64,000 nucleotides of DNA from Siphonobacter aquaeclarae (GTDB lineage: Bacteria; Bacteroidota; Bacteroidia; Cytophagales; Spirosomataceae). The stretch spans positions 240,094 through 304,093 of the forward strand of contig NZ_FNGS01000008.1 in the NCBI RefSeq assembly GCF_900103285.1, in the 5' to 3' direction. Position 1 is the stretch's first letter. Each line of letters opens with the position of its first letter. Shown in pieces: positions 44,387-53,414 of the stretch. The notes beneath the pieces are model-generated. The model saw nothing but the letters and a program-made list of their open reading frames with translations, searched no databases and was not told the origin of the DNA. The translations under genes were made by a program, and so were the position numbers.

Positions 44387-45013
44387 ATGAAAAAATACCT
44401 ACCGTTCGTATGGATTGCCGCTTCCCTCGTGGTTGTGATTCTGGCATCCATGAAACGCGACCCGCAGCATCAGGCATGGGAATACGCGCCGAACATGTAC
44501 AATTCCGTCGGATACGAACCGCTGACCCAAATCAAGCCGAACCCGATCAACAGTGAGACGGGCAAAGGCAATGGCAACATGCGCGTACCGGTGAAAGGGA
44601 CCATTCCCCGTCAGGCGTACGTGACGACCGACGGCGATACGGTGATCTCTGCTCTGGAAAAAATGGAATTGATTTTCCGGAATATCCCGGCTGACAGCCT
44701 CGAGATGTCTGCCGCTGTGCTGAAGAACCCGCTGCCTGCCAGCGAAGCAACTGCCAAACAGGGCCAGGTGCTGTACGGCAAGTATTGCCAGCACTGCCAC
44801 GGTGAAAAAGGCAAGGGCGATGGTCTGGTCGGAAAGAAATACGGCGGGGTTCCTGTCTATTCAAGCGACGCACTTAAAGATCTCAACGACGGTCATATCT
44901 TCCACGTCATTACGTACGGAAAAGGACGGATGTGGCCCCACGGTTCACAGGTTTCTCCCGAAGACCGCTGGAAGATCATTCAGTACGTCCACAAACTTCA
45001 GCAAGAACCCTAA
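44387..45013 (+). CDS. actE: Alternative complex III subunit ActE (monohaem cytochrome c)
   Basis: 208 residues. An N-terminal membrane segment or anchor (YLPFVWIAASLVVVILASM) precedes a class I cytochrome c domain (about 115-205) with CQHCHG and axial Met likely in GRMWPHG. It would accept electrons from the complex and pass them on. Confidence 0.94.
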   Translation: MKKYLPFVWIAASLVVVILASMKRDPQHQAWEYAPNMYNSVGYEPLTQIKPNPINSETGKGNGNMRVPVKGTIPRQAYVTTDGDTVISALEKMELIFRNIPADSLEMSAAVLKNPLPASEATAKQGQVLYGKYCQHCHGEKGKGDGLVGKKYGGVPVYSSDALKDLNDGHIFHVITYGKGRMWPHGSQVSPEDRWKIIQYVHKLQQEP

Positions 45014-45031
45014 TTTCCAGAGTTGACTGTC

Positions 45032-45062
45032 GTCCGGCAGCAAGGGCAACCGGCTGCAGGAC
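45032..45062 (+). promoter_or_regulatory. Intercistronic hairpin between actE and actF
   Basis: GTCC plus GCAGC (45032-45041) pair with GCTGC plus GGAC (45053-45062) with one internal mismatch. Confidence 0.45.
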
Positions 45063-45086
45063 ACATAACCGAATAACGTAAGTACA

Positions 45087-46400
45087 ATGGCAGAGCACAA
45101 TCACCATTTTGATCCGGCTGAGATGGAGGAGTGGTATGACTTTACCTCCTCTTCAAAGCGGAAGTTGATCATCGGTATGCTGGCGGGCCTCGCAATTCTC
45201 CTGATCGGAGCGTTTATGGTGTCCAAAGGTATTGGTATCGGCATCGAGCACGCACACGAGCATGCCGGCCACGGACACGAAGGGCATGAGCACGGGCTGC
45301 CGGGCTGGGCCAAGCGTGTGGTTGCCAACCTGTGGATGAATGCCGAGTTCTTTACCGGCATTTCCGTCATCGGGATGTTTTTTGTATGTATTCAGTACCT
45401 GTCCTGGGCTGGCTGGTCTTCTATTCTGAAGCGCGTGCCCGAGGCATTCCCAGCTTTCCTCCCGATTTCGGGCGGTATCCTGATCATCCTTTACTTCGCT
45501 TTCGGACAGGAACTGTTCCACTGGCGTCATGAAGGCGTGATGGATCCGGAAAGTGAGCATTACGATGCGATCATCGCCGGCAAGAGCTGGTACCTTAATA
45601 ACGCTTTCTTTATTGTCCGGACTGTTTTGTACATCGGTCTCTGGTACGGTCTCTGGGTAGTACTCCGGAACCTGTCCAAGCAGGAGGATGCCGTTGGCGG
45701 AACCGAGTGGTGGTATAAGATGAAGAACCTTGCGCGGGTATTTATCCTCGTGTTTGCGGTAACGTCTTCTACCAGTGCCTGGGATTGGGCCATGTCGATC
45801 GATACCCACTGGTTCTCGACGATGTTCGGCTGGTACCACTTCGCTTCCTGGCACGTGACCGGTCTGGCAGTAACTACGCTGGCGGTTATCAGCCTGAAGG
45901 AAAAAGGTTACCTGCGCTGGGTGAATGAGAACCACCTTCATGACCTCGGCAAGTTTATGTTTGCGTTCTCTATCTTCTGGACCTATGTATGGTTTGCTCA
46001 GTTCCTGCTGATCTACTATGCCAACATGCCGGAAGAAACGATCTACTTCCGCGAGCGTTTCAGCGGTTACGGCGGAATTTACAAGGCTCCGTTCTTCATC
46101 AACCTGCTTCTGGGATTCCTCTTCCCGTTCCTCTGGTTCATGACCCGCGACGCCAAGCGTAACCAAACGTTCCTGAAGGTCGGCGCCTCCGTTATCATCA
46201 TCGGTCACTACTTCGACTTCTATCAGATGATGATGCCGGGTCTGGTCGGTGCCAACGCCGGATTCGGACTCATCGAGTGGGGTACCACCCTGTTCTTTGC
46301 TTCTGCATTCATCTACGTGATTTCGGCGCAGCTGACGAAAGCATCTATCGTGGCGAAGAACCACCCGATGCTCGAGGAAGCCGTCCACCACGATATTTAG
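45087..46400 (+). CDS. actF: Alternative complex III subunit ActF (second NrfD-like membrane subunit)
   Basis: 437 residues with about ten membrane helices (LIIGMLAGLAILLIGAFMVS, FFTGISVIGMFFVCIQYLSW). Related to ActC. A His-rich loop (about 53-70, HAHEHAGHGHEGHEHGLPGW) lies between the first two helices. It ends 56 nt before coxB, so the act and cox genes are probably one operon. Confidence 0.95.
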   Translation: MAEHNHHFDPAEMEEWYDFTSSSKRKLIIGMLAGLAILLIGAFMVSKGIGIGIEHAHEHAGHGHEGHEHGLPGWAKRVVANLWMNAEFFTGISVIGMFFVCIQYLSWAGWSSILKRVPEAFPAFLPISGGILIILYFAFGQELFHWRHEGVMDPESEHYDAIIAGKSWYLNNAFFIVRTVLYIGLWYGLWVVLRNLSKQEDAVGGTEWWYKMKNLARVFILVFAVTSSTSAWDWAMSIDTHWFSTMFGWYHFASWHVTGLAVTTLAVISLKEKGYLRWVNENHLHDLGKFMFAFSIFWTYVWFAQFLLIYYANMPEETIYFRERFSGYGGIYKAPFFINLLLGFLFPFLWFMTRDAKRNQTFLKVGASVIIIGHYFDFYQMMMPGLVGANAGFGLIEWGTTLFFASAFIYVISAQLTKASIVAKNHPMLEEAVHHDI

Positions 46401-46455
46401 TCCGGAGCATTCCGTCTGAGTTTAGCATTTGAAGTATTAAAAACTAAAGATTGTC

Positions 46456-47568
46456 ATGGTTTATATCGTTGGTTTGCTGGCGGCCGTACTCCTGGTACTC
46501 ACTCTCGTGGTACTGAACCGGATGTCCGTTTTTACCAAGGGTTTTGCTGCCGGTGCCGGTAGCGACAAGCCCGGGGTGGCAAACAAAATCAATGGAGCGC
46601 TGCTGCCGATCGTATTCTTCGGCGGTTCTCTCGCCGGCGTATGGTCGTTCATCGAGTCGGCTCCCAAGTTCCTCCCGGCTTCCGCTTCCGAGCACGGTGT
46701 TCATACAGACACCATGTTCTGGTGGTTCATGGCCATCGTTACGGTTGCCTTTTTCCTGACCAGCGCACTGCTGTTCGTTTTCGCGTTCCGGTATCAGTAC
46801 GATCCGAAGCGCCGTGCGACGTTCTACCCGGATAACCACCGGCTGGAGCTCGCCTGGACAGTGATCCCGGCAGTGGTCATGGCGATCATGGTTTTCATGG
46901 GCTGGCGCGTTTGGCGTGATATCACGCAGGAAGCTCCTGCCGATGCTTATGTAGTGGAAGTAACCGGTAAGCAATTCAACTGGATTGCCCGTTACCCGGG
47001 TGTCGACGACAACAAGCTCGGCTCCTACAACTACAAACTCATCGACGCAACGAACGAAGTCGGTATCGACATGAGCGATGAAGCTTCTTTCGATGACGTT
47101 GTGAGCTCAACGCTTTACATTCCGAAAGGCGTGCCGGTTCTGCTCAAGATCCGTGCCCGCGATGTGTTGCACAGTGTGTTCCTTCCCCACCTTCGTGTGA
47201 AGATGGATGCCGTTCCGGGTATGCCGACCAAGTTCTGGTTCAAGGCTACCAAGTCGACGGACGAAATGAAGGCAGAAACGAACGATCCGAACTTCGAGTA
47301 CCGTCTCAACTGTACCGAAATCTGCGGTCCCGGTCACTTCTCTATGAAGATGAACGTGGTAGTACTGGAAGAAGACGAATTCAAGGCCTGGCTGAAGTCG
47401 CAGAAATCATTCCTTGCGATGAATACCGGTTACCTCGAGCGCGTTCCTGCCCGTCTGAAAGCGAAAGCAATGAAGTATGCAGGTGAGGCGGAGGAAGCTC
47501 CTGCCGAAGAAGCGGCTCCTGCCGATAGCACTGCCTCTGCTGCCGGCGCTGCGGCTTCACTCCGTTAA
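46456..47568 (+). CDS. coxB: Cytochrome c oxidase subunit II
   Basis: 370 residues with an N-terminal membrane part, then the CuA cupredoxin domain. The CuA ligands are visible as C286, C290, H294 and M297 in CTEICGPGHFSMKM, with a further His in DVLHSVFLPH. There is an extended Ala/Glu-rich C-terminal tail. No haem c domain is fused, unlike caa3 subunit II of some bacteria. It receives electrons from cytochrome c and passes them to subunit I. Confidence 0.96.
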   Translation: MVYIVGLLAAVLLVLTLVVLNRMSVFTKGFAAGAGSDKPGVANKINGALLPIVFFGGSLAGVWSFIESAPKFLPASASEHGVHTDTMFWWFMAIVTVAFFLTSALLFVFAFRYQYDPKRRATFYPDNHRLELAWTVIPAVVMAIMVFMGWRVWRDITQEAPADAYVVEVTGKQFNWIARYPGVDDNKLGSYNYKLIDATNEVGIDMSDEASFDDVVSSTLYIPKGVPVLLKIRARDVLHSVFLPHLRVKMDAVPGMPTKFWFKATKSTDEMKAETNDPNFEYRLNCTEICGPGHFSMKMNVVVLEEDEFKAWLKSQKSFLAMNTGYLERVPARLKAKAMKYAGEAEEAPAEEAAPADSTASAAGAAASLR

Positions 47569-47594
47569 TATTGGATCTTTAAACTTCACACGAT

Positions 47595-49493
47595 ATGGCA
47601 ACTGCTGCAACGACTCACGACGCTCATGCACACCACGAGCACGACCATGAGCATGAGCATCACGAGCAAAATTTTATTCAGAAGTATGTCTTCTCGGAAG
47701 ATCACAAGATGATCGCCAAGCAATACCTGATTACGGGTATTATCTGGGCCTTCATCGGTGGTTTGCTGTCGATACTTTTCCGTCTTCAACTCGGTTTCCC
47801 CGATCTGAAGCTGGAAGGACTCCGCTGGCTCCTCGGCAACTGGATAAGCGCCGAAGGCAAGCTCGAACCTGAATTCTACCTCGCACTGGTGACGATGCAC
47901 GGTACCATCATGGTATTCTTCGTGTTGACGGCCGGTCTGAGCGGTACGTTCTCCAACTTCCTCATTCCCCTGCAGATTGGTGCCCGCGACATGGCATCCG
48001 GCTTCCTGAACATGCTTTCCTACTGGTTTTTCCTGGTAGCAAGTGTGATCATGCTGTCGTCTTTGTTCCTGTCGACCGGTCCCGCTTCCGGTGGCTGGGT
48101 TATCTACCCGCCGCTTTCAGCGTTACCGCAGGCTTCGCCCGGTTCGGGTATGGGGATGACCCTCTGGCTCGTAGCGATGGCGCTGTTCATCGTCTCGCAG
48201 CTGATGGGTGGTCTGAACTACGTCACTACGATCATTAACCTGCGTACCCGCGGAATGTCGTTCAGCAAACTTCCGCTGACGATCTGGTCGTTCTTCTTTA
48301 CGGCTGTCCTGGGTATCCTGTCGTTCCCGGTACTTTTCTCAGCGGCGCTGCTGCTGATCTTTGACCGCAGCTTCGGTACGAGCTTCTATATCTCCGAAAT
48401 TTATATCGGTGGTGAGGCGCTTCCGCAGCAGGGCGGTTCCGCTATCCTGTTCCAGCACTTGTTCTGGTTCCTCGGCCACCCGGAAGTATACATCGTACTT
48501 CTTCCGGCACTGGGTATTACGTCTGAAGTAATCGCGACCAACGCCCGCAAGCCGATCTTCGGTTACCGTGCGATGATCGGTTCCATGCTCGGTATTACGT
48601 TGCTCGCGTTCATCGTATGGGCGCACCACATGTTCGTGACCGGTATGAACCCGTTCCTCGGTTCTGTCTTTATGTTCCTGACGCTGATCATTGCCGTGCC
48701 TTCTGCGGTAAAAGGCTTCAACTACATCACGACGCTCTGGCGCGGTAACATCATCTTCACGCCGGCGATGCTGTTCTCGATCGGTCTGGTTTCGCTGTTC
48801 GTTGCAGGTGGTATTACCGGTATTATTCTGGGTAACGCTGCCCTCGATATTCAGCTCCACGATACGTACTTCGTCGTCGCTCACTTCCACCTGGTAATGG
48901 GTTCGGCGTCGTTCTTCGGACTGATGGCAGGGGTATACCACTGGTTCCCCAAGATGTTCGGTCGTATGATGAACCCGACGCTCGGATACATCCACTTCTG
49001 GATTTCCTTTATCGGTGTGTTCTGCGTCTTCCTGCCGATGCACTACATCGGGATCGCCGGTTTCCCGCGTCGCTACTATTCATTCTCGACGTATGACCTG
49101 ACGAACTCGTTCGCAGACATGAACATGTTCATCTCGGCAGCAGCTATCGTGACGTTTGCGGCACAGGCGCTGTTCGCTTGGAACTTCTTCTACTCGATCT
49201 TCAAAGGCAAGAAGTCTGTACAAAACCCCTGGCATTCCAACACGCTGGAATGGACGGCTCCCATCAAGCCCGGTCACGGAAACTGGGAAGGTCCTATCCC
49301 CGCTGTTTACCGCTGGCCGTACGACTATTCGAAGCCGGGCGCCGTGGAAGATTACATTCCGCAGACCGTACCGTTCTCAGCTACGCCTGAGTCGAACCTG
49401 CCCGAAGAAACCGAGCAAATCGCACTCGAAAAGGATATCGACGAACTGCACACAGAGCAGCGGATCGTTTCTGCCAAGTCCGGCGGACATTGA
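47595..49493 (+). CDS. coxA: Cytochrome c oxidase subunit I
   Basis: 632 residues with twelve or more membrane helices. The A-type haem-copper core is seen in VTMHGTIMVFFVLTAGLSG (haem His), FWFLGHPEVYIVLLPALGIT (CuB His with the cross-linking Tyr), WAHHMFVTGM and DTYFVVAHFHLVMGSASFFG (haem a3 and CuB His pair). A His/Glu-rich N-terminal tail precedes the first helix (residues about 6-26). It reduces oxygen and pumps protons. Confidence 0.97.
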   Translation: MATAATTHDAHAHHEHDHEHEHHEQNFIQKYVFSEDHKMIAKQYLITGIIWAFIGGLLSILFRLQLGFPDLKLEGLRWLLGNWISAEGKLEPEFYLALVTMHGTIMVFFVLTAGLSGTFSNFLIPLQIGARDMASGFLNMLSYWFFLVASVIMLSSLFLSTGPASGGWVIYPPLSALPQASPGSGMGMTLWLVAMALFIVSQLMGGLNYVTTIINLRTRGMSFSKLPLTIWSFFFTAVLGILSFPVLFSAALLLIFDRSFGTSFYISEIYIGGEALPQQGGSAILFQHLFWFLGHPEVYIVLLPALGITSEVIATNARKPIFGYRAMIGSMLGITLLAFIVWAHHMFVTGMNPFLGSVFMFLTLIIAVPSAVKGFNYITTLWRGNIIFTPAMLFSIGLVSLFVAGGITGIILGNAALDIQLHDTYFVVAHFHLVMGSASFFGLMAGVYHWFPKMFGRMMNPTLGYIHFWISFIGVFCVFLPMHYIGIAGFPRRYYSFSTYDLTNSFADMNMFISAAAIVTFAAQALFAWNFFYSIFKGKKSVQNPWHSNTLEWTAPIKPGHGNWEGPIPAVYRWPYDYSKPGAVEDYIPQTVPFSATPESNLPEETEQIALEKDIDELHTEQRIVSAKSGGH

Positions 49494-49519
49494 TTTCCGG
49501 TTGCTGACTGATATTCCCG

Positions 49520-49554
49520 TCGCGGAGCCTCTTTCGGGGCTCCGCGATTTTTTT
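49520..49554 (+). terminator. Terminator after coxA
   Basis: A 10-bp stem (49520-49529 with 49538-49547) followed by seven T. It separates the act-coxBA operon from the assembly genes, which may have their own promoter. Confidence 0.9.
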
Positions 49555-49648
49555 GTGATCAACCGGTTGAAAAAGAAGGTTTTGAGAGCGAAATTTGCGG
49601 CTCGAAACGCCGTCATACCGACCGCGTACCATTTTAGTTGAAGGAAGC

Positions 49649-50656
49649 ATGTGGTTTAGAAAACTGGGAATAGCGACGATCGTTGTCGTGTATCTGGTGG
49701 TAGTAGCCGGTGGAGTAGTGAGAAGTACGGGAGCCGGAATGGGCTGCCCTGACTGGCCGAAATGCTTTGGTACCTGGGTACCGCCTACTGACGCGTCACA
49801 GCTCCCGCCCGATTACCAAGAGATTTTCGGGGCAAAACTCAAGGGAGAAGTCGTTTTCAATGCCGTTAAAACCTGGACGGAATACGGGAACCGGTTGGTT
49901 GGCGCCCTTGCCGGAATTTTTGTCTTCGCTACTTTTCTTGCCTCTTTGTCGTATTGGCGTAAGGACAGACCGCTTGTGTGGTTATCTTTGTGGGCGTTTT
50001 TGCTGATGGGTTTTCAGGGCTGGCTCGGAGCGAAGGTTGTGGCAACGGAGCTGAAGCCGCTCATGGTGACGGTACACATGCTGGTCGCCATTGTGATTCT
50101 GTTTATCCTGATTTATGCCGTTTCCCGGGCTTATTCCATTAGCTGGGAAGTCGGACAAATACAGCGGAAGTCTTACCTGAACCGCATTCTGGGTCTTGCG
50201 ATAGGCCTTTCTGTTCTTCAGGTATTGCTTGGGACGCAGCTGCGGGAAGCAATTGACGAGGTGGTTTTCCGGATCGGATACGAAGCCCGGGACCGCTGGA
50301 TCGACGAAGTTTCCCAATCCGGACTGGCTTTTTACATTCACCGGTCTTTTTCTCTTGTGATTCTGGGTGTGCACCTCTGGTTACTGCGCGCACTCTTCCG
50401 GAATACGTCAAGAGAAGGATTGGTCAACCGCTACACGCGCGCCATGGTGGCGCTGGTAGCAACAGAAGTACTGACAGGTATCGGGATGGCCTATTTCGCC
50501 ATTCCGGCGTTTCTCCAGCCTGTTCACCTCACACTGGCGCTGATCCTCCTGGGAGTCCAGTTTGTGGCGTTTCTATTGTTGAACTCCGAGCAGGTCTTCG
50601 GAAAGATTAACAGGCCTTCCGGGAAACCGGCGGCGCCGTTTGCGAGCAATGTCTGA
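49649..50656 (+). CDS. ctaA: Haem A synthase (CtaA/COX15)
   Basis: 335 residues from ATG 49649, preceded by GAAGGA, an unusually good ribosome site for this phylum. About eight membrane helices. Conserved His-bearing segments (NRLVGALAGIFVFATFL, VTVHMLVAIVILFILIYA, FYIHRSFSLVILGVHLWL, QPVHLTLALILLGVQ) are as expected. It oxidises the haem O methyl group to haem A for the oxidase. An earlier in-frame start at 49595 would add 18 non-membrane residues and is less likely. It overlaps ctaB by 8 nt. Confidence 0.93.
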   Translation: MWFRKLGIATIVVVYLVVVAGGVVRSTGAGMGCPDWPKCFGTWVPPTDASQLPPDYQEIFGAKLKGEVVFNAVKTWTEYGNRLVGALAGIFVFATFLASLSYWRKDRPLVWLSLWAFLLMGFQGWLGAKVVATELKPLMVTVHMLVAIVILFILIYAVSRAYSISWEVGQIQRKSYLNRILGLAIGLSVLQVLLGTQLREAIDEVVFRIGYEARDRWIDEVSQSGLAFYIHRSFSLVILGVHLWLLRALFRNTSREGLVNRYTRAMVALVATEVLTGIGMAYFAIPAFLQPVHLTLALILLGVQFVAFLLLNSEQVFGKINRPSGKPAAPFASNV

Positions 50657-51539
50657 AGTAAAAACGAACGTTTGGGAGCTTACCTGGCAGGAAAAGGCGA
50701 AAGCCTATTTTGAACTGCTGAAGCACCGGCTGAGTACCTTCGTTGCCCTGTCCGGCACGTTTGGCTACTACCTCGCGGTGGATCAGGTGGAATGGATGCA
50801 CCTGCTGCTGATCACCCTGGCCGGGTTTGGTATCACCGGAGCAGCCAATATCATCAATCAGATCTATGAAAAAGATTCAGATCTGCTGATGAAACGGACG
50901 CGGAACCGGCCCATTCCTTCAGGCCGGCTTTCGGTCACGGAGGCGACGGTGTTCTGCCTCATTCTGCTGGCAGGAAGCCTGTTCCTGTTCGTACATTTTT
51001 TCAACTTCCGTTCGGCGATTGTCGCCCTTCTCTCGGTCATTCTTTACGGATTTGTTTATACGCCGCTGAAGCGTTCGGGGCCGATTGCCGTCTTTGTCGG
51101 CGCAATCCCCGGAGCCTTTCCTCCGATGATCGGGTGGGTGGCGGCCACGAACCAGTTTGGCTGGGAGCCTGGCGTATTGTTTGCCATTCAGTTTTTCTGG
51201 CAGTTCCCGCATTTCTGGGCGCTTGCCTGGATGATCGACGACGACTACCGGCAGGCCGGTATCCGGTTGCTGCCTTACAACGGCAACAAAGGGCTTAAAA
51301 CGGCCCGCGCGATTATGCTGTATACGGTTTTCCTGGTACCCCTCGGATGGATTCCGTACGAAATGGGTATTACCGGGATTACTTCCGCCATTCTGGCGAC
51401 GCTGGGCGGGGTATTGCTCCTCGGGCATACGTTTTACCTCATGCGGGAAATCAGTGACGCAGCAGCCCGGCGCCTTTTCTTTGTAGCGATTGCGTATCTG
51501 CCCATTTTGCAGATCGTGTTTTTGTTGGATAAAGCCTGA
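50649..51539 (+). CDS. ctaB: Protohaem IX farnesyltransferase (haem O synthase)
   Basis: 296 residues from ATG 50649, overlapping the end of ctaA by 8 nt. A UbiA-type prenyltransferase with NxxxD-type motif AANIINQIYEKDSDLLMKRT and a second motif DDDYRQAGIRLLPY. About eight membrane helices. It makes haem O, the precursor used by CtaA. The clustering with the oxidase subunits supports the role. Confidence 0.95.
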   Translation: MSEVKTNVWELTWQEKAKAYFELLKHRLSTFVALSGTFGYYLAVDQVEWMHLLLITLAGFGITGAANIINQIYEKDSDLLMKRTRNRPIPSGRLSVTEATVFCLILLAGSLFLFVHFFNFRSAIVALLSVILYGFVYTPLKRSGPIAVFVGAIPGAFPPMIGWVAATNQFGWEPGVLFAIQFFWQFPHFWALAWMIDDDYRQAGIRLLPYNGNKGLKTARAIMLYTVFLVPLGWIPYEMGITGITSAILATLGGVLLLGHTFYLMREISDAAARRLFFVAIAYLPILQIVFLLDKA

Positions 51540-51565
51540 AAAAACGGGCTGCGGCCTGTGTAGAA

Positions 51566-52162
51566 ATGATGAATACGGAATTACCGCACCTGCGGAATTT
51601 GTCGGAAGAACCGAAACCTACGTTTTCGTTCCACCCGAAGAAATTCATGCTCTGGCTGGGAATCGCCAGCATTACCATGTCATTTGCCGGCTGGACGAGC
51701 GCCTATCTGGTGCGCCGTGCGGAGGGTAACTGGCTTGAGTTTGAAATACCGGCCATTTTCTGGTACAGTACCGGCGTCCTGCTGGTCAGCAGTATTTTTA
51801 TGCACTTGTCCCTGCGTGCTGCAAAAAAAGACAAATTCGGCCAACTCAAAACGGCTATTTCGATTACTTTTGCACTCGGCTTGGTCTTTCTGTATCTGCA
51901 GATTCTTGGCTTCTACGAGCTGGTTAGTCAGGATCTGTATTTGGTGGGAAACCCTTCTGTCTCCTTTTTTGACGTACTGATTTTTATCCACGGGGTTCAC
52001 GTGATCAGCGGATTGATCGTCCTGATCGTTTCCTTTGTCTCGGCCTGGCGGATGAAAATTCATGCCAAAAAACTGGATCGTCTGGAAATGGCTGCTTTAT
52101 ACTGGCACTTTCTGGATGGGTTGTGGTTGTACCTGTTCGTTTTCCTGCTGAATTTCCGCTGA
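51566..52162 (+). CDS. Cytochrome c oxidase subunit III, first paralogue
   Basis: 198 residues with five membrane helices. COX3 features are SPSF-like FSFHPKKFMLWLGIASITMS, FDVLIFIHGVHVISGLIVLI and ALYWHFLDGLWLYLFVFLL. A second subunit III gene follows; tandem copies of this kind are common in Bacteroidota. The start could be either of two consecutive ATG codons (51566 or 51569). Confidence 0.92.
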   Translation: MMNTELPHLRNLSEEPKPTFSFHPKKFMLWLGIASITMSFAGWTSAYLVRRAEGNWLEFEIPAIFWYSTGVLLVSSIFMHLSLRAAKKDKFGQLKTAISITFALGLVFLYLQILGFYELVSQDLYLVGNPSVSFFDVLIFIHGVHVISGLIVLIVSFVSAWRMKIHAKKLDRLEMAALYWHFLDGLWLYLFVFLLNFR

Positions 52163-52253
52163 AACGGACGAACCCCGGAAGGCGGGTCATCGCCAACACG
52201 TCTCTTACGGAGCGAAAAAACGAAATTGTTAACTGTAAAACGTATTTGAGTAC

Positions 52254-53015
52254 ATGGCAACACACGCTGCTGCTGAACCGAAACACTTATGGCTGGGCGG
52301 TGCAGAACCAATGAAGGCCAGTTATGGTAAACTGATGATGTGGATTTTCCTCCTCTCAGATGCCTTTACTTTTTCAGGTCTTCTCATTGCGTACGGCTTG
52401 GTGAGATACAGCCACCCCGCCTTCGAAGGTGCCCCCCACGATTTCGTTTTTTCCCCTCAGTACTGGCCGATTCCTGAAAAGGTATTTGAGGCCGTTCCTT
52501 TCTTCCACGGCCAGTCCATGCCGCTGGTCTTCGTCGGTCTGATGACGTTTATCCTTATCTTCAGCTCGGTGACGATGGTACTCGCGGTAGAAGCCGGCCA
52601 CCGGAGAGACAAGGCTGACGTTGAAAAATGGATGCTCTGGACGATTCTCGGTGGTTTTACCTTCCTGGGTTCTCAGGCATGGGAGTGGGCTCACTTTATC
52701 CACGGAGCGGAGAAGCCGACCCTGGTAAATGACATCGTGAATGGTGTTCAGATTACGAAGGAAGTTTTTGGCGCCAACCTGCACATCAATCAGTACGGTC
52801 CGCAGCCGTTCGCCGACTTCTTCTTCTTCATCACCGGATTCCACGGTACGCACGTATTCTCAGGAGTACTCCTCAATGTTATCATCTTCTTCAACGTGTG
52901 TATGGGTCTGTACGAGCGCCGCGGCCATTATGAAATGGTTGAAAAAGTAGGTCTCTACTGGCACTTTGTCGACCTCGTCTGGGTATTCGTCTTCACGTTC
53001 TTTTATCTGGTTTAA
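52254..53015 (+). CDS. Cytochrome c oxidase subunit III, second paralogue
   Basis: 253 residues, longer than the preceding copy. Membrane segments plus HGTHVFSGVLLNVIIFFNV and GLYWHFVDLVWVFVFTFFYL mark COX3. The central loop (about 140-200) is longer than in the first copy. It could be the main structural subunit III, with the shorter one replacing part of it. Confidence 0.93.
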   Translation: MATHAAAEPKHLWLGGAEPMKASYGKLMMWIFLLSDAFTFSGLLIAYGLVRYSHPAFEGAPHDFVFSPQYWPIPEKVFEAVPFFHGQSMPLVFVGLMTFILIFSSVTMVLAVEAGHRRDKADVEKWMLWTILGGFTFLGSQAWEWAHFIHGAEKPTLVNDIVNGVQITKEVFGANLHINQYGPQPFADFFFFITGFHGTHVFSGVLLNVIIFFNVCMGLYERRGHYEMVEKVGLYWHFVDLVWVFVFTFFYLV

Positions 53016-53034
53016 TTGAAAAGCTCATTGTCTC

Positions 53035-53367
53035 ATGGCAACTGAATATACTGAATTTGTTGAGAAGGATGGCAAAGTGATTGCCAAGCCCCAAACCAAG
53101 GTTATCTGGCGTACATTCTGGATTCTGCTGATCATCACGGTACTGGAATTCGTCGTTGCATTTACACTGCCGCACCACATGCACCTGCTGAAGGTTGCGA
53201 TCTTCGTCGGTATGACGATCCTCAAAGCGGGATACATCATCGGAGAGTTTATGCACCTTGCCCATGAAGTGAAGAGCCTGTTCTGGACGATCCTCGTACC
53301 GGTAGTCTTCATCGCCTGGCTGGTACTGGCCCTTCTCCTCGAAGGCGGCTTTATCGCTTCGTATTAA
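53035..53367 (+). CDS. Cytochrome c oxidase subunit IV family protein
   Basis: 110 residues, three membrane helices (IWRTFWILLIITVLEFVVAF, KVAIFVGMTILKAGYIIGEF, LFWTILVPVVFIAWLVLALL). Prokaryotic subunit IV (CoxD/CyoD-like) with the typical FMHLAHE. It lies 19 nt after the second subunit III gene. Confidence 0.92.
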   Translation: MATEYTEFVEKDGKVIAKPQTKVIWRTFWILLIITVLEFVVAFTLPHHMHLLKVAIFVGMTILKAGYIIGEFMHLAHEVKSLFWTILVPVVFIAWLVLALLLEGGFIASY

Positions 53368-53380
53368 GAATTTAAAAGGA

Positions 53381-53398
53381 GGGAGCCTTCGGGCTCCC
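53381..53398 (+). promoter_or_regulatory. Intergenic UUCG-loop hairpin
   Basis: GGGAGCC and GGCTCCC arms closed by a TTCG tetraloop, without a following T run. It lies between coxIV and the SCO gene; it may trim or stabilise the mRNA rather than terminate it. Confidence 0.5.
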
Positions 53399-53414
53399 TG
53401 CCTGTTTGCACACT

